Assembly: GCF_003725955.1 (NCBI RefSeq)
Contig: NZ_QIBZ01000006.1
Coordinates: forward strand, 1-64,000
Length of the DNA stretch: 64,000 nt
Direction of reading: 5' to 3'
Source of the DNA: Slackia isoflavoniconvertens
Lineage (GTDB): Bacteria; Actinomycetota; Coriobacteriia; Coriobacteriales; Eggerthellaceae
Part shown: positions 34,758 to 43,398 of the stretch, piece after piece
Position numbering within the stretch: the first letter of the stretch is position 1
Layout: each line of letters begins with the position of its first letter
Notes under the pieces: model-generated
Database searches by the model: none
The model's input: the letters and a program-made list of their open reading frames with translations, nothing else
What the model was told of the DNA's origin: nothing
Position numbers and translations under genes: made by a program

Positions 34758-35627
34758 CTATTTGTGCTCACCGACGAAGAACAGCGCAAGCGTTCCCGGT
34801 CCGGAATGTGCGCCGATAACGGGGTCGACGTAGTTCACGACGAACTCGGTGCAGCCGAGGCGTTTTTTGATTTCGCTTTCTAGCAGCACGACGTCTTCGA
34901 TACAGTCGCCGTGGGTGATGAAAATCGTTTGGTTCGCCGGGTCAATCGCCGTTTGCTCCATATGGTCGACGAGCGCCTTGATTGCCTTACGACGTCCGCG
35001 TGCCTTTTCGACGGGAACAAGGCGGCCTTCGTTGTCGACATGCATCACGGGCTTGATGTTGAGCAGCGTTCCCGCCCATGCGCTCGTGCGGCTTACGCGT
35101 CCGCCGCGGAACAGGAACATCAAATCATCGACGGTAAACCAGTGGCACAGGTGGTCGCGCGTTTCGCGCACGAAATCGGCAACTTCTTCAAGCGATGCGC
35201 CTGCTTCCTTTTTCTTGCAGGCCAAATATACGAGCATGCCTTCGCCGCCCGATGCTGCGAGTGTTTCGACTGCGCAGAGCGTGCGCTCGGGATATTCCCC
35301 GGCAAGTTGTTTCATCAGCAGCTCCGTGGCTTCATAGGTGCCTGAAAGTGCGCTCGAGAACCCCAGGTAGAGCACGTCGCGGCCAGCATCGAGCACGCGG
35401 CGCAGCGTGGTTTCGGTTTCTTGCATGTTGGGAAGGGAGGTGGTGATGACCTTCCCTTCGCGCATCATCGTGTAGAACTGGCGCAAGTCGGTTTTCTCGC
35501 CCTTGAGGTAGCTGCGGTGCTGCACGCCGTCGACCATGAAGGTTAGGGGTAGAATCTCGAGTCCGAATGCGTCGATCGTCTCTTCGGTAAGATTGCATGC
35601 TGAGTCGGTGACAATTTGATAGCTCAT
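34758..35627 (-). CDS. DegV family fatty-acid-binding protein
   Basis: DegV/FakB proteins bind a fatty acid; some (FakB) present it to the kinase FakA. The 289-residue product has the typical TDSACNLTEETIDAFGLEIL start, then ILPLTFMVDGV, KVITTSLPNMQETETTLRRV (the TS lipid head-group contact) and LYLGFSSALSGTYEA. Near the end come NIKPVMHVDNEGRL, ITHGDCIEDVV and VIGAHSGPGTLALFFVG. No fakA is present in the window, so the partner lies elsewhere. GGGAG lies before the ATG on the minus strand. Confidence 0.93.
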   Translation of the reverse strand: MSYQIVTDSACNLTEETIDAFGLEILPLTFMVDGVQHRSYLKGEKTDLRQFYTMMREGKVITTSLPNMQETETTLRRVLDAGRDVLYLGFSSALSGTYEATELLMKQLAGEYPERTLCAVETLAASGGEGMLVYLACKKKEAGASLEEVADFVRETRDHLCHWFTVDDLMFLFRGGRVSRTSAWAGTLLNIKPVMHVDNEGRLVPVEKARGRRKAIKALVDHMEQTAIDPANQTIFITHGDCIEDVVLLESEIKKRLGCTEFVVNYVDPVIGAHSGPGTLALFFVGEHK

Positions 35628-35680
35628 AAGTGCTCCCGTCGTTGTGGCCGCGCACGCGGCGCTCCGCTCTCAAACCGCGG

Positions 35681-35709
35681 AATAGAAAAAGTATAGCGGT
35701 AGGTGTCAA
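35681..35709 (-). promoter_or_regulatory. Possible degV promoter
   Basis: On the minus strand TTGACA (35709-35704) and TCTATT (35686-35681) are 17 bases apart. The -35 box is perfect and the -10 box weak. TATACT inside the spacer is too close to serve with this -35 box. Confidence 0.45.
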
Positions 35710-36090
35710 GATGTTTTGACGAAGGCCATTTTTATTGTTTTCGAATACGTGTTTCCGCGGAAAACTACATGGGGCAGCATGCGGGAGCGTGCTGCGACCA
35801 GTGGCGATAAAAGCTTACGCGGGAGTAATGCGCTTCGTTGCGAAGAGAGAATAGGGTTCGGGGCGGGCGCCGCGACGTTTGGAGTGCGCACGGCCCGTGC
35901 GCCACGCGTGCGAATGCCTGCGCGGCGTGTGAACCTCATAGAATGTGCCCGTTGCCGTAGGCGTTGACGCTGCGATGTTTTATACTCTGAAAACTTGCGC
36001 GAAGGCCGTGGTGGCTTCGCGTGAACCGTACTGCCCCAAGCGCGATTCGGCGCTTGGAACACGCACAGAAGAAAGGAATCGGAGTACACG
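35710..36090. other. degV-ileS intergenic region with hairpins in the ileS leader
   Basis: No gene is seen. TATACT at 35981-35986 may be the ileS -10 box, but no good -35 box is correctly spaced. Two stems follow: CGCGAAGGCC/GGCTTCGCG (35998-36021, one bulge) and CCAAGCGC/GCGCTTGG (36036-36057, perfect). I found no T-box sequence, so tRNA-sensing control of ileS is not supported. GAAAGGAATCGGAG before the ATG is the ribosome-binding region. CATGCGGGAGCG at 35779 echoes the repeat at 25053-25117. Confidence 0.45.
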
Positions 36091-38934
36091 ATGGGAAACG
36101 ATTACAAGCAGTCGATGAATCTGCCGAAGACCGACTTCTCCATGAGGGCGAACCTTCCGCAGAACGAGCCGAAGCGCCTGGAGAAGTGGGCCGAAGAGGA
36201 CATCTATCATCGCATTCTCGAGAAGAACAAAGATGGCGAGCCCTTCATCTTGCATGATGGCCCTCCGTATGCGAATGGCCCGATCCACATCGGCCATGCC
36301 TTCAACAAGATTCTGAAAGACTTCGTGATTAAGTCGCACGCGCAGCGCGGCTATTTCACGCCGTATATTCCTGGTTGGGACTGCCACGGCCAGCCGATTG
36401 AGCATGAGGTCGAAAAGAAGCTCGGCACCGAGAAAATGCGCGAGCTGCCTCAGGCGACGGTGCGCCGTCTGTGCCGCGAGTGGGCAGAAAAGTTCGTCGA
36501 CGTGCAGCGCAACGACTTCAAGCGCCTGGGCGTGAATGGCGATTGGGAGCATCCGTACCTCACGTTCCAGCCGAACTTCGAGAGCGCGAACGTCGAAGTG
36601 TTCAAGAAGCTTTACCTCAATGGCGCCGTGTACCGCGGCCGCAAGCCCATTCATTGGTGCTCGCATTGCCACACCGCACTCGCCGAGGCCGAAATCGAAT
36701 ATGCCGACGAGACGTCGCCTTCGATTTACGTGAATTTCAAGCTCAACAACATTCCGGCTGTTTTCGCCGAGGCCGGCGTCGACCTCGAGCGCGCCTACGT
36801 GCTTATTTGGACGACCACGCCGTGGACGCTGCCTTCGAACACCGCTGTGTCGCTGGGTCCCGACATTGATTACTGCTTCGTCGAGGCCGACGGTAAGTTC
36901 ATGGTGTTCGCGAAGGACATGGTCGAGGCTGTCGCCAAGGTCGCTGGCTGGGAGAGCTATCGTATCGTTGAGGCGAATGGCGAGCCCGTCACCATGAAGG
37001 GCGACCAGTTCGGCGACATCACGTATATCTGCCCCGTTCTGCACGAGAACACGGGCCGCATCATCTGGGGCGAGCATGTCACCCTCGACGCGGGCACTGG
37101 CGCCGTTCACACGGCTCCCGGCCATGGCGTCGACGACTACAAGGTTGGCATGAAGTTCGGCGTCGACACCATCATGCCGATTGACGACGACGGCCGCTTC
37201 ACCGATTACGTGCCGCAATGGGCGGGCCTTACCACCGACGAGGCCAACCCGAAGATCATCGAGTGGCTGCGCGAGCAGGGCACGCTCGTCGCTCATGTCG
37301 ACATCGTGCACAGCTACCCGCATTGCTGGCGTTGCCATGAGCCCGTTATTTTCCGCGCGACTGACCAGTGGTTCGTCTCTATGGACAATACGGGTCTGCG
37401 CGAGGCTGCGCTCGACCAGATCCACAACCACGTGGAGTTCATCCCCGAGTGGGGCGTGAACCGCATTGGCGCCATGGTTGCCGATCGTCCCGACTGGTGC
37501 ATCTCGCGTCAGCGCAGCTGGGGCGTGCCGATTCCTGTGTTCAAGTGCGCGAGCTGCGGCGAGACCGTTGCGACCGAAGAGACCTTCGACGCGGTTATCG
37601 ACCTGTTCAACACCGAAGGCGCCGACGCATGGTTCACGAAGGAGCCCAAGGAATACCTGCCCGAGGGTACGTGCTGCCCGAAGTGCGGTTGCACTGACGT
37701 TGTGCCCGAGAAAGATATCCTCGACGTATGGTGGGAGTCGGGCGTGTCGCACGTGGGCGTGCTGAAGCACCGCGCCGAGGCCGATCACCTGCGTTGGCCT
37801 GCCGATATGTACCTCGAAGGCTCCGACCAGCATCGCGGTTGGTTCCAGAGCTCGCTTCTATTGGGCACGGGCGCGTTTGGCCAATCGCCCTACAAGAGCG
37901 TCATGTGCTGCGGCTTCACCGTTGACGAAAACGGCGAGAAGATGTCGAAGTCCAAGGGCAACGGCATCGCCCCCCAGGAAGTCATCGACAAGTACGGCGC
38001 CGACGTGCTGCGCCTGTGGGTCGCGTCCACCGACTACTCGGTCGACGTTTCCATCGGCGATAACATTCTGCAGCGCACTTCCGATGCCTACCGTCGTTTC
38101 CGCAATACGTTCCGCTTCTTGCTCGGCAACCTCGACGGTTTCGACTTCAAGCGCGACGCCGTTTCGCTCGACGAGATGCGTCCCGTTGATGTGTGGGCGA
38201 TGCTGCGCCTGAAGCAGCTGCTCGACGACGTGGAGCGCGGCTACAACGAGTACCACTTCCACCAGGTATTCCGTGCGCTCTACGACTACGTCGTCGGCGA
38301 TTTGTCGTCGGTGTATATGGACGTCGTGAAAGACCGCCTGTACGCCGAGGCACCTGATTCAGTGGCGCGCCGCTCGGCTCAAACCGTGCTCATGAACATC
38401 CTCGAGGTGCTCGTGCGCGTCATGAGCCCGATTCTGTCGTTCACCTGCGACGAGGTATGGGAGCATTATCCCGAGACCGAGCGCAACCGCGAGGGTCGTC
38501 CCGTGAGCGTGCAGCTGGCCGGCTGGCCCGAGGCCGCTGATTTCATTCCGGCGCTGCCCCAGGGCGAGGCCGCCGAGGCCGTTATGGCGAATTTCGCGTG
38601 CCTGCTTGAGGTTCGCGACGCCGTGACGAAGGCCATCGAGGAAGCGCGCAACGCGAAAACCGTTGGCAAGAGCCAGGAAGCCGTGCTGAAAATTACGGTT
38701 TCCCAGGCTGTCGCCGACGTGCTTGGCGCATATGATGCAGCCGACCTCGAAGAGCTTTTCATTGTGAGCCACGTCGACGTTGTCGCAGGCGATGCTGAAG
38801 AGGCGCAGGTCGAGGTTTCCGCAACCAGCGAGCCGAAGTGCCCGCGCTGCTGGAACCATCGTGAGCTGGGCGGCAACGCGAACCATGCTGAAGTGTGCAA
38901 GCGCTGCGGCGATGTTCTCGACCAACTCGCGTAA
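36091..38934 (+). CDS. ileS: Isoleucyl-tRNA synthetase
   Basis: This class I synthetase charges tRNA-Ile. The 947-residue product has the HIGH motif in PPYANGPIHIGHAFNKILKD and the KMSKS motif in ENGEKMSKSKGNGIAPQEV. The editing (CP1) domain region is WTTTPWTLPSNTAVSLG and TAPGHGVDDYKVG. The C-terminal zinc-binding module is CPRCWNHRELGG with CKRCGDVL. Length and motifs match the bacterial type that is sensitive to mupirocin-class inhibition, although this cannot be asserted from sequence. lspA and rluD follow, a common order. Confidence 0.97.
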   Translation: MGNDYKQSMNLPKTDFSMRANLPQNEPKRLEKWAEEDIYHRILEKNKDGEPFILHDGPPYANGPIHIGHAFNKILKDFVIKSHAQRGYFTPYIPGWDCHGQPIEHEVEKKLGTEKMRELPQATVRRLCREWAEKFVDVQRNDFKRLGVNGDWEHPYLTFQPNFESANVEVFKKLYLNGAVYRGRKPIHWCSHCHTALAEAEIEYADETSPSIYVNFKLNNIPAVFAEAGVDLERAYVLIWTTTPWTLPSNTAVSLGPDIDYCFVEADGKFMVFAKDMVEAVAKVAGWESYRIVEANGEPVTMKGDQFGDITYICPVLHENTGRIIWGEHVTLDAGTGAVHTAPGHGVDDYKVGMKFGVDTIMPIDDDGRFTDYVPQWAGLTTDEANPKIIEWLREQGTLVAHVDIVHSYPHCWRCHEPVIFRATDQWFVSMDNTGLREAALDQIHNHVEFIPEWGVNRIGAMVADRPDWCISRQRSWGVPIPVFKCASCGETVATEETFDAVIDLFNTEGADAWFTKEPKEYLPEGTCCPKCGCTDVVPEKDILDVWWESGVSHVGVLKHRAEADHLRWPADMYLEGSDQHRGWFQSSLLLGTGAFGQSPYKSVMCCGFTVDENGEKMSKSKGNGIAPQEVIDKYGADVLRLWVASTDYSVDVSIGDNILQRTSDAYRRFRNTFRFLLGNLDGFDFKRDAVSLDEMRPVDVWAMLRLKQLLDDVERGYNEYHFHQVFRALYDYVVGDLSSVYMDVVKDRLYAEAPDSVARRSAQTVLMNILEVLVRVMSPILSFTCDEVWEHYPETERNREGRPVSVQLAGWPEAADFIPALPQGEAAEAVMANFACLLEVRDAVTKAIEEARNAKTVGKSQEAVLKITVSQAVADVLGAYDAADLEELFIVSHVDVVAGDAEEAQVEVSATSEPKCPRCWNHRELGGNANHAEVCKRCGDVLDQLA

Positions 38935-39083
38935 GCATTCGCGTTTTCGCGAATCGCGAGCCATCGAACCCTGGGCGTGCTGGATAGCTAACCCGGGGTT
39001 TGGCGCGCTCGCGCGTTGCGACTTATAAGGCGGGCCGGGGGAGTGACCTTTCGGCCCGCTCCGCTTTTTAAAGAAAGGTCCAC

Positions 39084-39602
39084 GTGACTACCGATATCGT
39101 GACATCGAAGAATTCTAAAAAGAAGGCAGCTGCGCTTTTCGCGGTGATTGTCCTTGTCTGGCTGGTGCTCGATCGCCTTACGAAGGCGTACTTCGAAGGC
39201 GCCTATGAGCTTGGACAGGCGGGAGCCAACTGCGGTCTGTTCCGCTTCACGCTCGTGCATAATACGGGCGCCGCATGGGGCATGTTCGGCAATTCGACGT
39301 TTGCCCTGGGCATCACCTCAAGCATCGTGTGCGTGCTCATCGTGCTCGTGTTCGCATTCTGGGAAAAACTCGCCGGCCATGCGCCAAGCGCCCTTGAAAC
39401 GATTGCGCTCGCCTTGGTGTGTTCGGGCGGCTTGGGCAATGCTATCGACCGCTTCAGTCAGCTCTACGTTGTCGACTTCATCGATTTCACGTTCATCGAC
39501 TTCCCGGTATTCAATGTTGCCGATATTGGCGTGACCTGCGGTTTCGTATTGCTTGTTATAGGGTATTTGCTCGTGACGCGCAAGGAGGACGCCCATGTCT
39601 AG
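39084..39602 (+). CDS. lspA: Lipoprotein signal peptidase (signal peptidase II)
   Basis: LspA cleaves prolipoproteins at the lipobox after diacylglyceryl transfer. The 172-residue product has four membrane helices. Catalytic Asp residues are about 122 (GLGNAIDRF) and 147 (FPVFNVADIGVTCG), and the conserved LVHNTGAAWGMF segment is also present. The start is GTG 39084 with GAAAGG upstream. It overlaps rluD by eight bases, so the two are coupled. Confidence 0.95.
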   Translation: MTTDIVTSKNSKKKAAALFAVIVLVWLVLDRLTKAYFEGAYELGQAGANCGLFRFTLVHNTGAAWGMFGNSTFALGITSSIVCVLIVLVFAFWEKLAGHAPSALETIALALVCSGGLGNAIDRFSQLYVVDFIDFTFIDFPVFNVADIGVTCGFVLLVIGYLLVTRKEDAHV

Positions 39603-40551
39603 CTATGCGAGCAATGTGGTGCCCAAAGAGTGCGAGGGCATGCGCCTTGATGCTTACATGGCTTCTCAAGGGCTGTATCCCACGCGCAGCGCCGCCGCGA
39701 AATGCATCGCCGACGGCTATTGCGCGCTCAACGGCAAGCTGCCGCGCAAGAGTGCGTCGGTTTGCGCGGGCGATGTGCTTGAATACGAGACGTATGAAGA
39801 CCCGCATGCGCCCGAGCTCGTCGCGGCCGATATTCCGCTCGACATTCGCTATGAAGATGACTACCTGCTCGTTATCTCGAAACAGGCGGGACTGGTGTGC
39901 CATCCCGCGGAGGGCCATTACGGCGACACGCTCGTGAATGCGCTTATCGCGCACTGCGGCAAGGAAAACCTCTGCGACGTGCAGGGCGAGCAAGACCGCC
40001 TCGGCATCGTACATCGCCTTGATCGTGACACGAGCGGCCTTATGCTGTGTGCGAAAACGAACGAAGTGGGCCTTGCGCTCATGGAGGATATTCGACTGAA
40101 AGACGTCGATCGCCATTATCTGGCGCTTGTGCAGGGGTGGATTCCCCTTGATACCGGCATTGTCGACGCTCCTATCGCGCGTAGCGGCCGCGACCGGCTT
40201 CGCATGGAGGTTTCCGATCGCGAAGACGCCCGTCCGTCCATCACGACGTTTACGGTCAAGCGTCGCTTCGAACCCGGCAAAAACGACGACGGTTTCACGC
40301 TCATCGATTGCAAGCTCTTTACGGGCCGCACGCATCAGATTCGCGTGCATATGGAATACATCAAGCATCCGTGCGTGGGAGACCCGGTGTATGGCTGGAA
40401 GAAGAAGGAGAATCTCGGCCTCGACCGACAGTTCCTTCATTCGTACCGCCTTGCGTTCACTCATCCTATTACGGGCGAGCGTATGGAGTTTGAAGATACG
40501 CTGCCACCCGATTTCCAAGAAGTTATCGACGAATTGGAAGCTCGCGAATAA
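39595..40551 (+). CDS. rluD: RluA-family 23S rRNA pseudouridine synthase (RluD-like)
   Basis: RluD makes pseudouridines in helix 69 of 23S rRNA. The 318-residue product has an N-terminal S4 RNA-binding domain (MRLDAYMASQGLYPTRSAAA). The catalytic domain is GIVHRLDRDTSGLMLCAKT, whose Asp in HRLDRDTSG is the nucleophile. DCKLFTGRTHQIRVHMEYIK and LHSYRLAFTHPITGE follow. The ATG overlaps the end of lspA. Substrate position is inferred from family resemblance. Confidence 0.92.
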   Translation: MSSYASNVVPKECEGMRLDAYMASQGLYPTRSAAAKCIADGYCALNGKLPRKSASVCAGDVLEYETYEDPHAPELVAADIPLDIRYEDDYLLVISKQAGLVCHPAEGHYGDTLVNALIAHCGKENLCDVQGEQDRLGIVHRLDRDTSGLMLCAKTNEVGLALMEDIRLKDVDRHYLALVQGWIPLDTGIVDAPIARSGRDRLRMEVSDREDARPSITTFTVKRRFEPGKNDDGFTLIDCKLFTGRTHQIRVHMEYIKHPCVGDPVYGWKKKENLGLDRQFLHSYRLAFTHPITGERMEFEDTLPPDFQEVIDELEARE

Positions 40552-40562
40552 CGTTCTTCGAG

Positions 40563-40677
40563 CGCCCCCCTTGGGCACCTGAATCCGATAGATTCCGCAC
40601 GAGCAGAACAGCACTTAATGTGCTGTTCGTAGCGAGCAGGACTTGACCGAAGCGGATTCAGGTACCCAAGGGGAGCG
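40563..40677. repeat. Palindromic repeat element (copy B) after rluD
   Basis: Outer arms 40563-40587 and 40653-40677 pair at 23 of 25 positions. The interior holds GATAGATTCCGCAC, then a perfect 9-bp stem GAACAGCAC/GTGCTGTTC with a TTAAT loop (40606-40628). The core 40592-40637 matches copy A in dus. The right arm is followed by GTTTTGTTT, so it may also end rluD transcripts. Confidence 0.85.
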
Positions 40678-40714
40678 TTTTGTTTCGTGAGCTCTTTTAG
40701 GCGTGCCATATAAA

Positions 40715-40745
40715 CGAAAAGAGACGCATAACGCGTCTCTTTTCG
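40715..40745. terminator. Perfect 13-bp hairpin, probable bidirectional terminator
   Basis: CGAAAAGAGACGC/GCGTCTCTTTTCG with a 5-base loop has T-runs in both orientations. It lies between the convergent rluD and crotonase genes. Confidence 0.85.
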
Positions 40746-40834
40746 ACAAGCTGAAAGCGAAAGGTAAGCGCTCGCTCTCAATATGATTCGGCCGACGCTT
40801 TCGCGCCAAGGAGTGGCCGAATGTAGCGAAGGGG

Positions 40835-40869
40835 AGCGCCCGCACGCTTAAGGAAGCCGTGCGGGCGCT
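40835..40869 (-). terminator. Hairpin downstream of the crotonase gene
   Basis: A perfect 12-bp GC-rich stem AGCGCCCGCACG/CGTGCGGGCGCT has an 11-base loop. It lies 26 bases past the crotonase stop on the minus strand. There is no strong T-run, so termination is likely but not certain. Confidence 0.7.
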
Positions 40870-40895
40870 GGGAAGAAGCTGAAAGTTCGCTCGAA

Positions 40896-41681
40896 TTAGC
40901 GGCCAACCCAGTTGGGGGTGCGCTTCTCGGTGAAGGCCAGCGGGCCCTCGATGCCGTCTTCGGTCTTCTCGAGGAAGCGATAAGCACCGTCGCAGTAGCG
41001 CATCGCGTCTTCCTCAGACATCTGGTCGGCGGCATGAACCAGGTACTTGGTCCACTTCAGAGCCAGAGGAGCGTTCTTCAGAACTTGCTCGGCCAGCTCG
41101 ATAGCCTTGTCCATGACCTCTTCGGCCGGAACGACGTAGTTGATCAGGCCGAGCTCCTTTGCCTCAGGAGCCTTGATCTTCTTGCCGGTGAGCAGAAGTT
41201 CCATGCAGTCCTTGCGGTTGATGTCGCGAGCGAGGCGAACGATGCCGCCCGTGGAAGCGATGATGCCCAGGCCGACCTCGGTGCAGCCGAACTTGGCGTT
41301 CTCGGCAGCGACAACCATGTCGCAGGAAAGGGCGATTTCCATGCCGCCGCCAGCAGCGGAGCCGTTGCATGCCGCGATGATGGGCTTGGAGCACAGACGA
41401 GCCGTGATGCCGCCGAAGCCGTGCTCGGTAACGGTCTGGCACTCGCCGCCCTCAGAGAGCTCGGAGAGGTCCTCGCCGGCGCAGAAGACCTTGCCGGTGC
41501 CCGTCACGATGATGGCGCGCACAGCCTTGTCCTTCTCGGCGTGGTTCATGATGTTTTCCATAGCATCGGAAGTTGCGCCGTTCAGCGCATTGGCGACCTC
41601 GGGACGGTTGATACGGATGATCAGCAATCCGTCCTCGCGAAGCTCGGATACGACAGTGTCGGTTCCGTAGTAATCTGCCAT
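40896..41681 (-). CDS. Enoyl-CoA hydratase/isomerase (crotonase) family protein
   Basis: Crotonases add water to, or isomerise, 2-enoyl-CoA esters; CaiD of the carnitine pathway belongs here. The 261-residue product has the oxyanion-hole segments KVFCAGEDLSEL and ACNGSAAGGGMEIALSCD. Glutamates at 115 (GGMEIAL) and 135 (FGCTEVGLGI) match the two catalytic Glu of true hydratases, so hydration or dehydration is plausible. AAGGAGGAAAC precedes the ATG. It is divergent from an acyl-CoA dehydrogenase across a long intergenic region with possible TetR-type operators. The substrate is unknown. Confidence 0.9.
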   Translation of the reverse strand: MADYYGTDTVVSELREDGLLIIRINRPEVANALNGATSDAMENIMNHAEKDKAVRAIIVTGTGKVFCAGEDLSELSEGGECQTVTEHGFGGITARLCSKPIIAACNGSAAGGGMEIALSCDMVVAAENAKFGCTEVGLGIIASTGGIVRLARDINRKDCMELLLTGKKIKAPEAKELGLINYVVPAEEVMDKAIELAEQVLKNAPLALKWTKYLVHAADQMSEEDAMRYCDGAYRFLEKTEDGIEGPLAFTEKRTPNWVGR

Positions 41682-41794
41682 GTTTCCTCCTTGATGTCGC
41701 GGCTTTCATTTTTAAAAGCCTATATACGCCCAGTGGCATATCCCCTGGTTGTTTCAAGCGGGGCAAACCCGCTTTTACTCGAGGTGCGTTGCCG

Positions 41795-41853
41795 ACCGAT
41801 TCACGCATTTGATCGGTTTGGCTGTCCGCTGCCGAACCGACCATTCGGTCGGC
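41795..41853. promoter_or_regulatory. Two candidate TetR-type operators
   Basis: Site 1 is ACCGAT-N11-ATCGGT (41795-41817). Site 2 is ACCGA-N4-TCGGT (41836-41849) nested in GCCGA...TCGGC (41831-41853). ACCGAnnnnTCGGT-like palindromes are typical of acyl-CoA-sensing TetR regulators. No TetR gene lies next to them. Confidence 0.5.
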
Positions 41854-42053
41854 TTCGCACCTCGTGGTTGCTACAATATGGCCGCCCGTGGCGCTTCGGT
41901 ATCGCTTGAGTTGGTGTAATTGAGGTTTCAACGTAAATTGAGTGCATCGCTAAAAAAATAGTAGATAGGTCATTTTCGCGTTTCTGTGGTACAAATTGGC
42001 TGCAAAAAATGCGCAAAGGCGAAATGGCGGTTATAATCGCGCCATCGCATTAT

Positions 42054-42112
42054 GGAATGCGCCACGCTTTGCAAAACGAAAAGCAAGGGGAGCTTGCTGC
42101 GGCGTGCATTCC
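42054..42112 (+). promoter_or_regulatory. Two-tier hairpin in the dehydrogenase leader
   Basis: GGAATGCGCCACGC (42054-42067) pairs imperfectly with GCGGCGTGCATTCC (42099-42112). Inside, AGCAAG/CTTGCT (42082-42098) forms a second stem. It lies between the -10-like TATAAT and the ribosome-binding site. Confidence 0.5.
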
Positions 42113-42179
42113 GAAACATATGTATAAGGGGTGACGCGACGAGAATCCGTCGCGGTTGCGCGAATAGGAAGGCGCGGCA

Positions 42180-43346
42180 ATGGATTTCATGTTGAGCGAT
42201 GCCGATCGCGTGCTTATTTCGCAAGTGCGCGAATTTGGCAAGAATTACTTTAATAAAGAGTCGGTTGCGCAATGGCGCCGCGATATGGGTTTGCCCGATG
42301 AGGTTGTGAAAGCGTTCGTCGATCTCGATTTCAATGGGTTTGGCGTCATCCATCGTCGCAATCATGTTCATTACGACCTGCTTGCGCAGGTTCTCGTGCT
42401 CGAGGAATTGTCGCGCATTTCGGGCGCGACCCTGCCGTTCCAAAACGATTTCCTTCAGCTTCAGATTCTCGAGGCTTTCGCGAGTCCTTCGCAAACCGAC
42501 CCCATTCGTCTTGAATATCAGAATACGGGACGCCTTGCATTCGCTTTTGCGGTTTCCGAGCCGAATTCGGGTTCTGATACAACGGGCATGAAGACGTCTG
42601 TTCGCTCCATTGACGGACGTTTGTTCATGAATGGCGAGAAGATGTTCGTGAATAACGGCGAATACGCGCCAGCCCTGCTTGTTGCGGCAATCGACGAGGA
42701 TGCGCCTGCTGAAAACGGGCATCCCACCTTGTCCATGTGGATGGTTCCGCGCACCGCGAAAGGCGTCGAGGCGGTTCCCGAGAGCAAGATTGGCCAAGAG
42801 ATGCTCCCGTTCGCCCATATTCGTTTCGACAATGTCGAGCTTGACGAGTCGTGGCGCCTGCAAGGGCCGGCAAAGGGCTTCCCCCAGTTGTTCAGCTTCT
42901 TTGAATACGGCCGCGTTTTCGCATGTGCAACGGCGCTTGGCGAGGCTCAGGCTGCGATGGACGATGCGGTCGAATGGGCGCGCGAGCGCACCGCATTCGG
43001 CACGCCTGTGTCGAATTTCCAGCAGGTCCAAGAGATGTTGACAGACATGGAAGTGAAGCTCACGAATATGCGCCATATGGTCTATAAAGCCGCGTGGGAA
43101 TTCGACCACGGCGTGCATGAACGCTTGACTGTGGCGCTTATGAAGCGTTACGTGCCGTGTGCTGCAACCGAGGTCGCAAGCGATGCCATGCAGATCCTTG
43201 GCGGTCGAGGCTATACGACGCATGAGCGCATTTCTTCGATTTGGCAAGATTGCCGCGGCTTCCAAATCGCCGAGGGTACCGATCAGATCATGGTCTACAT
43301 CGCAGCGCCTCTTGTGATGCGCAAGTATGCGGAAGCTGAGATGTAG
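42180..43346 (+). CDS. Acyl-CoA dehydrogenase/reductase family protein (CaiA-like)
   Basis: These FAD enzymes oxidise acyl-CoA or, as in CaiA, reduce enoyl-CoA using an electron-transferring flavoprotein. The 388-residue product has FAFAVSEPNSGSDTTGMKTS (substrate and FAD contacts), FMNGEKMFVNNGEYA, GRVFACATALGEAQAAMDDA, RTAFGTPVSNFQQVQEMLTD, AMQILGGRGYTTHERISSIW and CRGFQIAEGTDQIM. The Glu in AEGTDQ is at the usual catalytic-base position. GGAAGG precedes the ATG. It differs clearly from the two paralogues at 46343 and 52791. No etfAB is in the window. Confidence 0.9.
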   Translation: MDFMLSDADRVLISQVREFGKNYFNKESVAQWRRDMGLPDEVVKAFVDLDFNGFGVIHRRNHVHYDLLAQVLVLEELSRISGATLPFQNDFLQLQILEAFASPSQTDPIRLEYQNTGRLAFAFAVSEPNSGSDTTGMKTSVRSIDGRLFMNGEKMFVNNGEYAPALLVAAIDEDAPAENGHPTLSMWMVPRTAKGVEAVPESKIGQEMLPFAHIRFDNVELDESWRLQGPAKGFPQLFSFFEYGRVFACATALGEAQAAMDDAVEWARERTAFGTPVSNFQQVQEMLTDMEVKLTNMRHMVYKAAWEFDHGVHERLTVALMKRYVPCAATEVASDAMQILGGRGYTTHERISSIWQDCRGFQIAEGTDQIMVYIAAPLVMRKYAEAEM

Positions 43347-43374
43347 CCATCTTTCGCCTAATTCTTATCGATTG

Positions 43375-43398
43375 CGAGGGGAGCGCGAGCTCCCCTCG
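43375..43398 (+). terminator. Intrinsic terminator after the CaiA-like gene
   Basis: A perfect 10-bp stem CGAGGGGAGC/GCTCCCCTCG with a GCGA loop is followed by TTTCTTTT. Confidence 0.9.

Larger units (their letters stand above)
41682..42179. other. Divergent regulatory region between crotonase and acyl-CoA dehydrogenase genes
   Basis: About 500 bases without a gene. It contains two inverted repeats resembling TetR operators (41795-41853), a TATAAT at 42032-42037 that may be the -10 box for the dehydrogenase, and a structured leader (42054-42112). The part around 41930-42010 is AT-rich relative to its surroundings. The length fits a heavily regulated pair of promoters. Confidence 0.6.

Noticed and set aside
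36001-36090. T-box riboswitch upstream of ileS
   Set aside because: Two hairpins are present, but I found neither a T-box sequence (TGGNACCGCG-like) nor a specifier loop arrangement.
40786-40822. ATTCGGCC/GGCCGAAT inverted repeat as a third terminator
   Set aside because: Only 8 bp with a 21-base loop and no T-run; the stronger hairpins on both sides explain termination.
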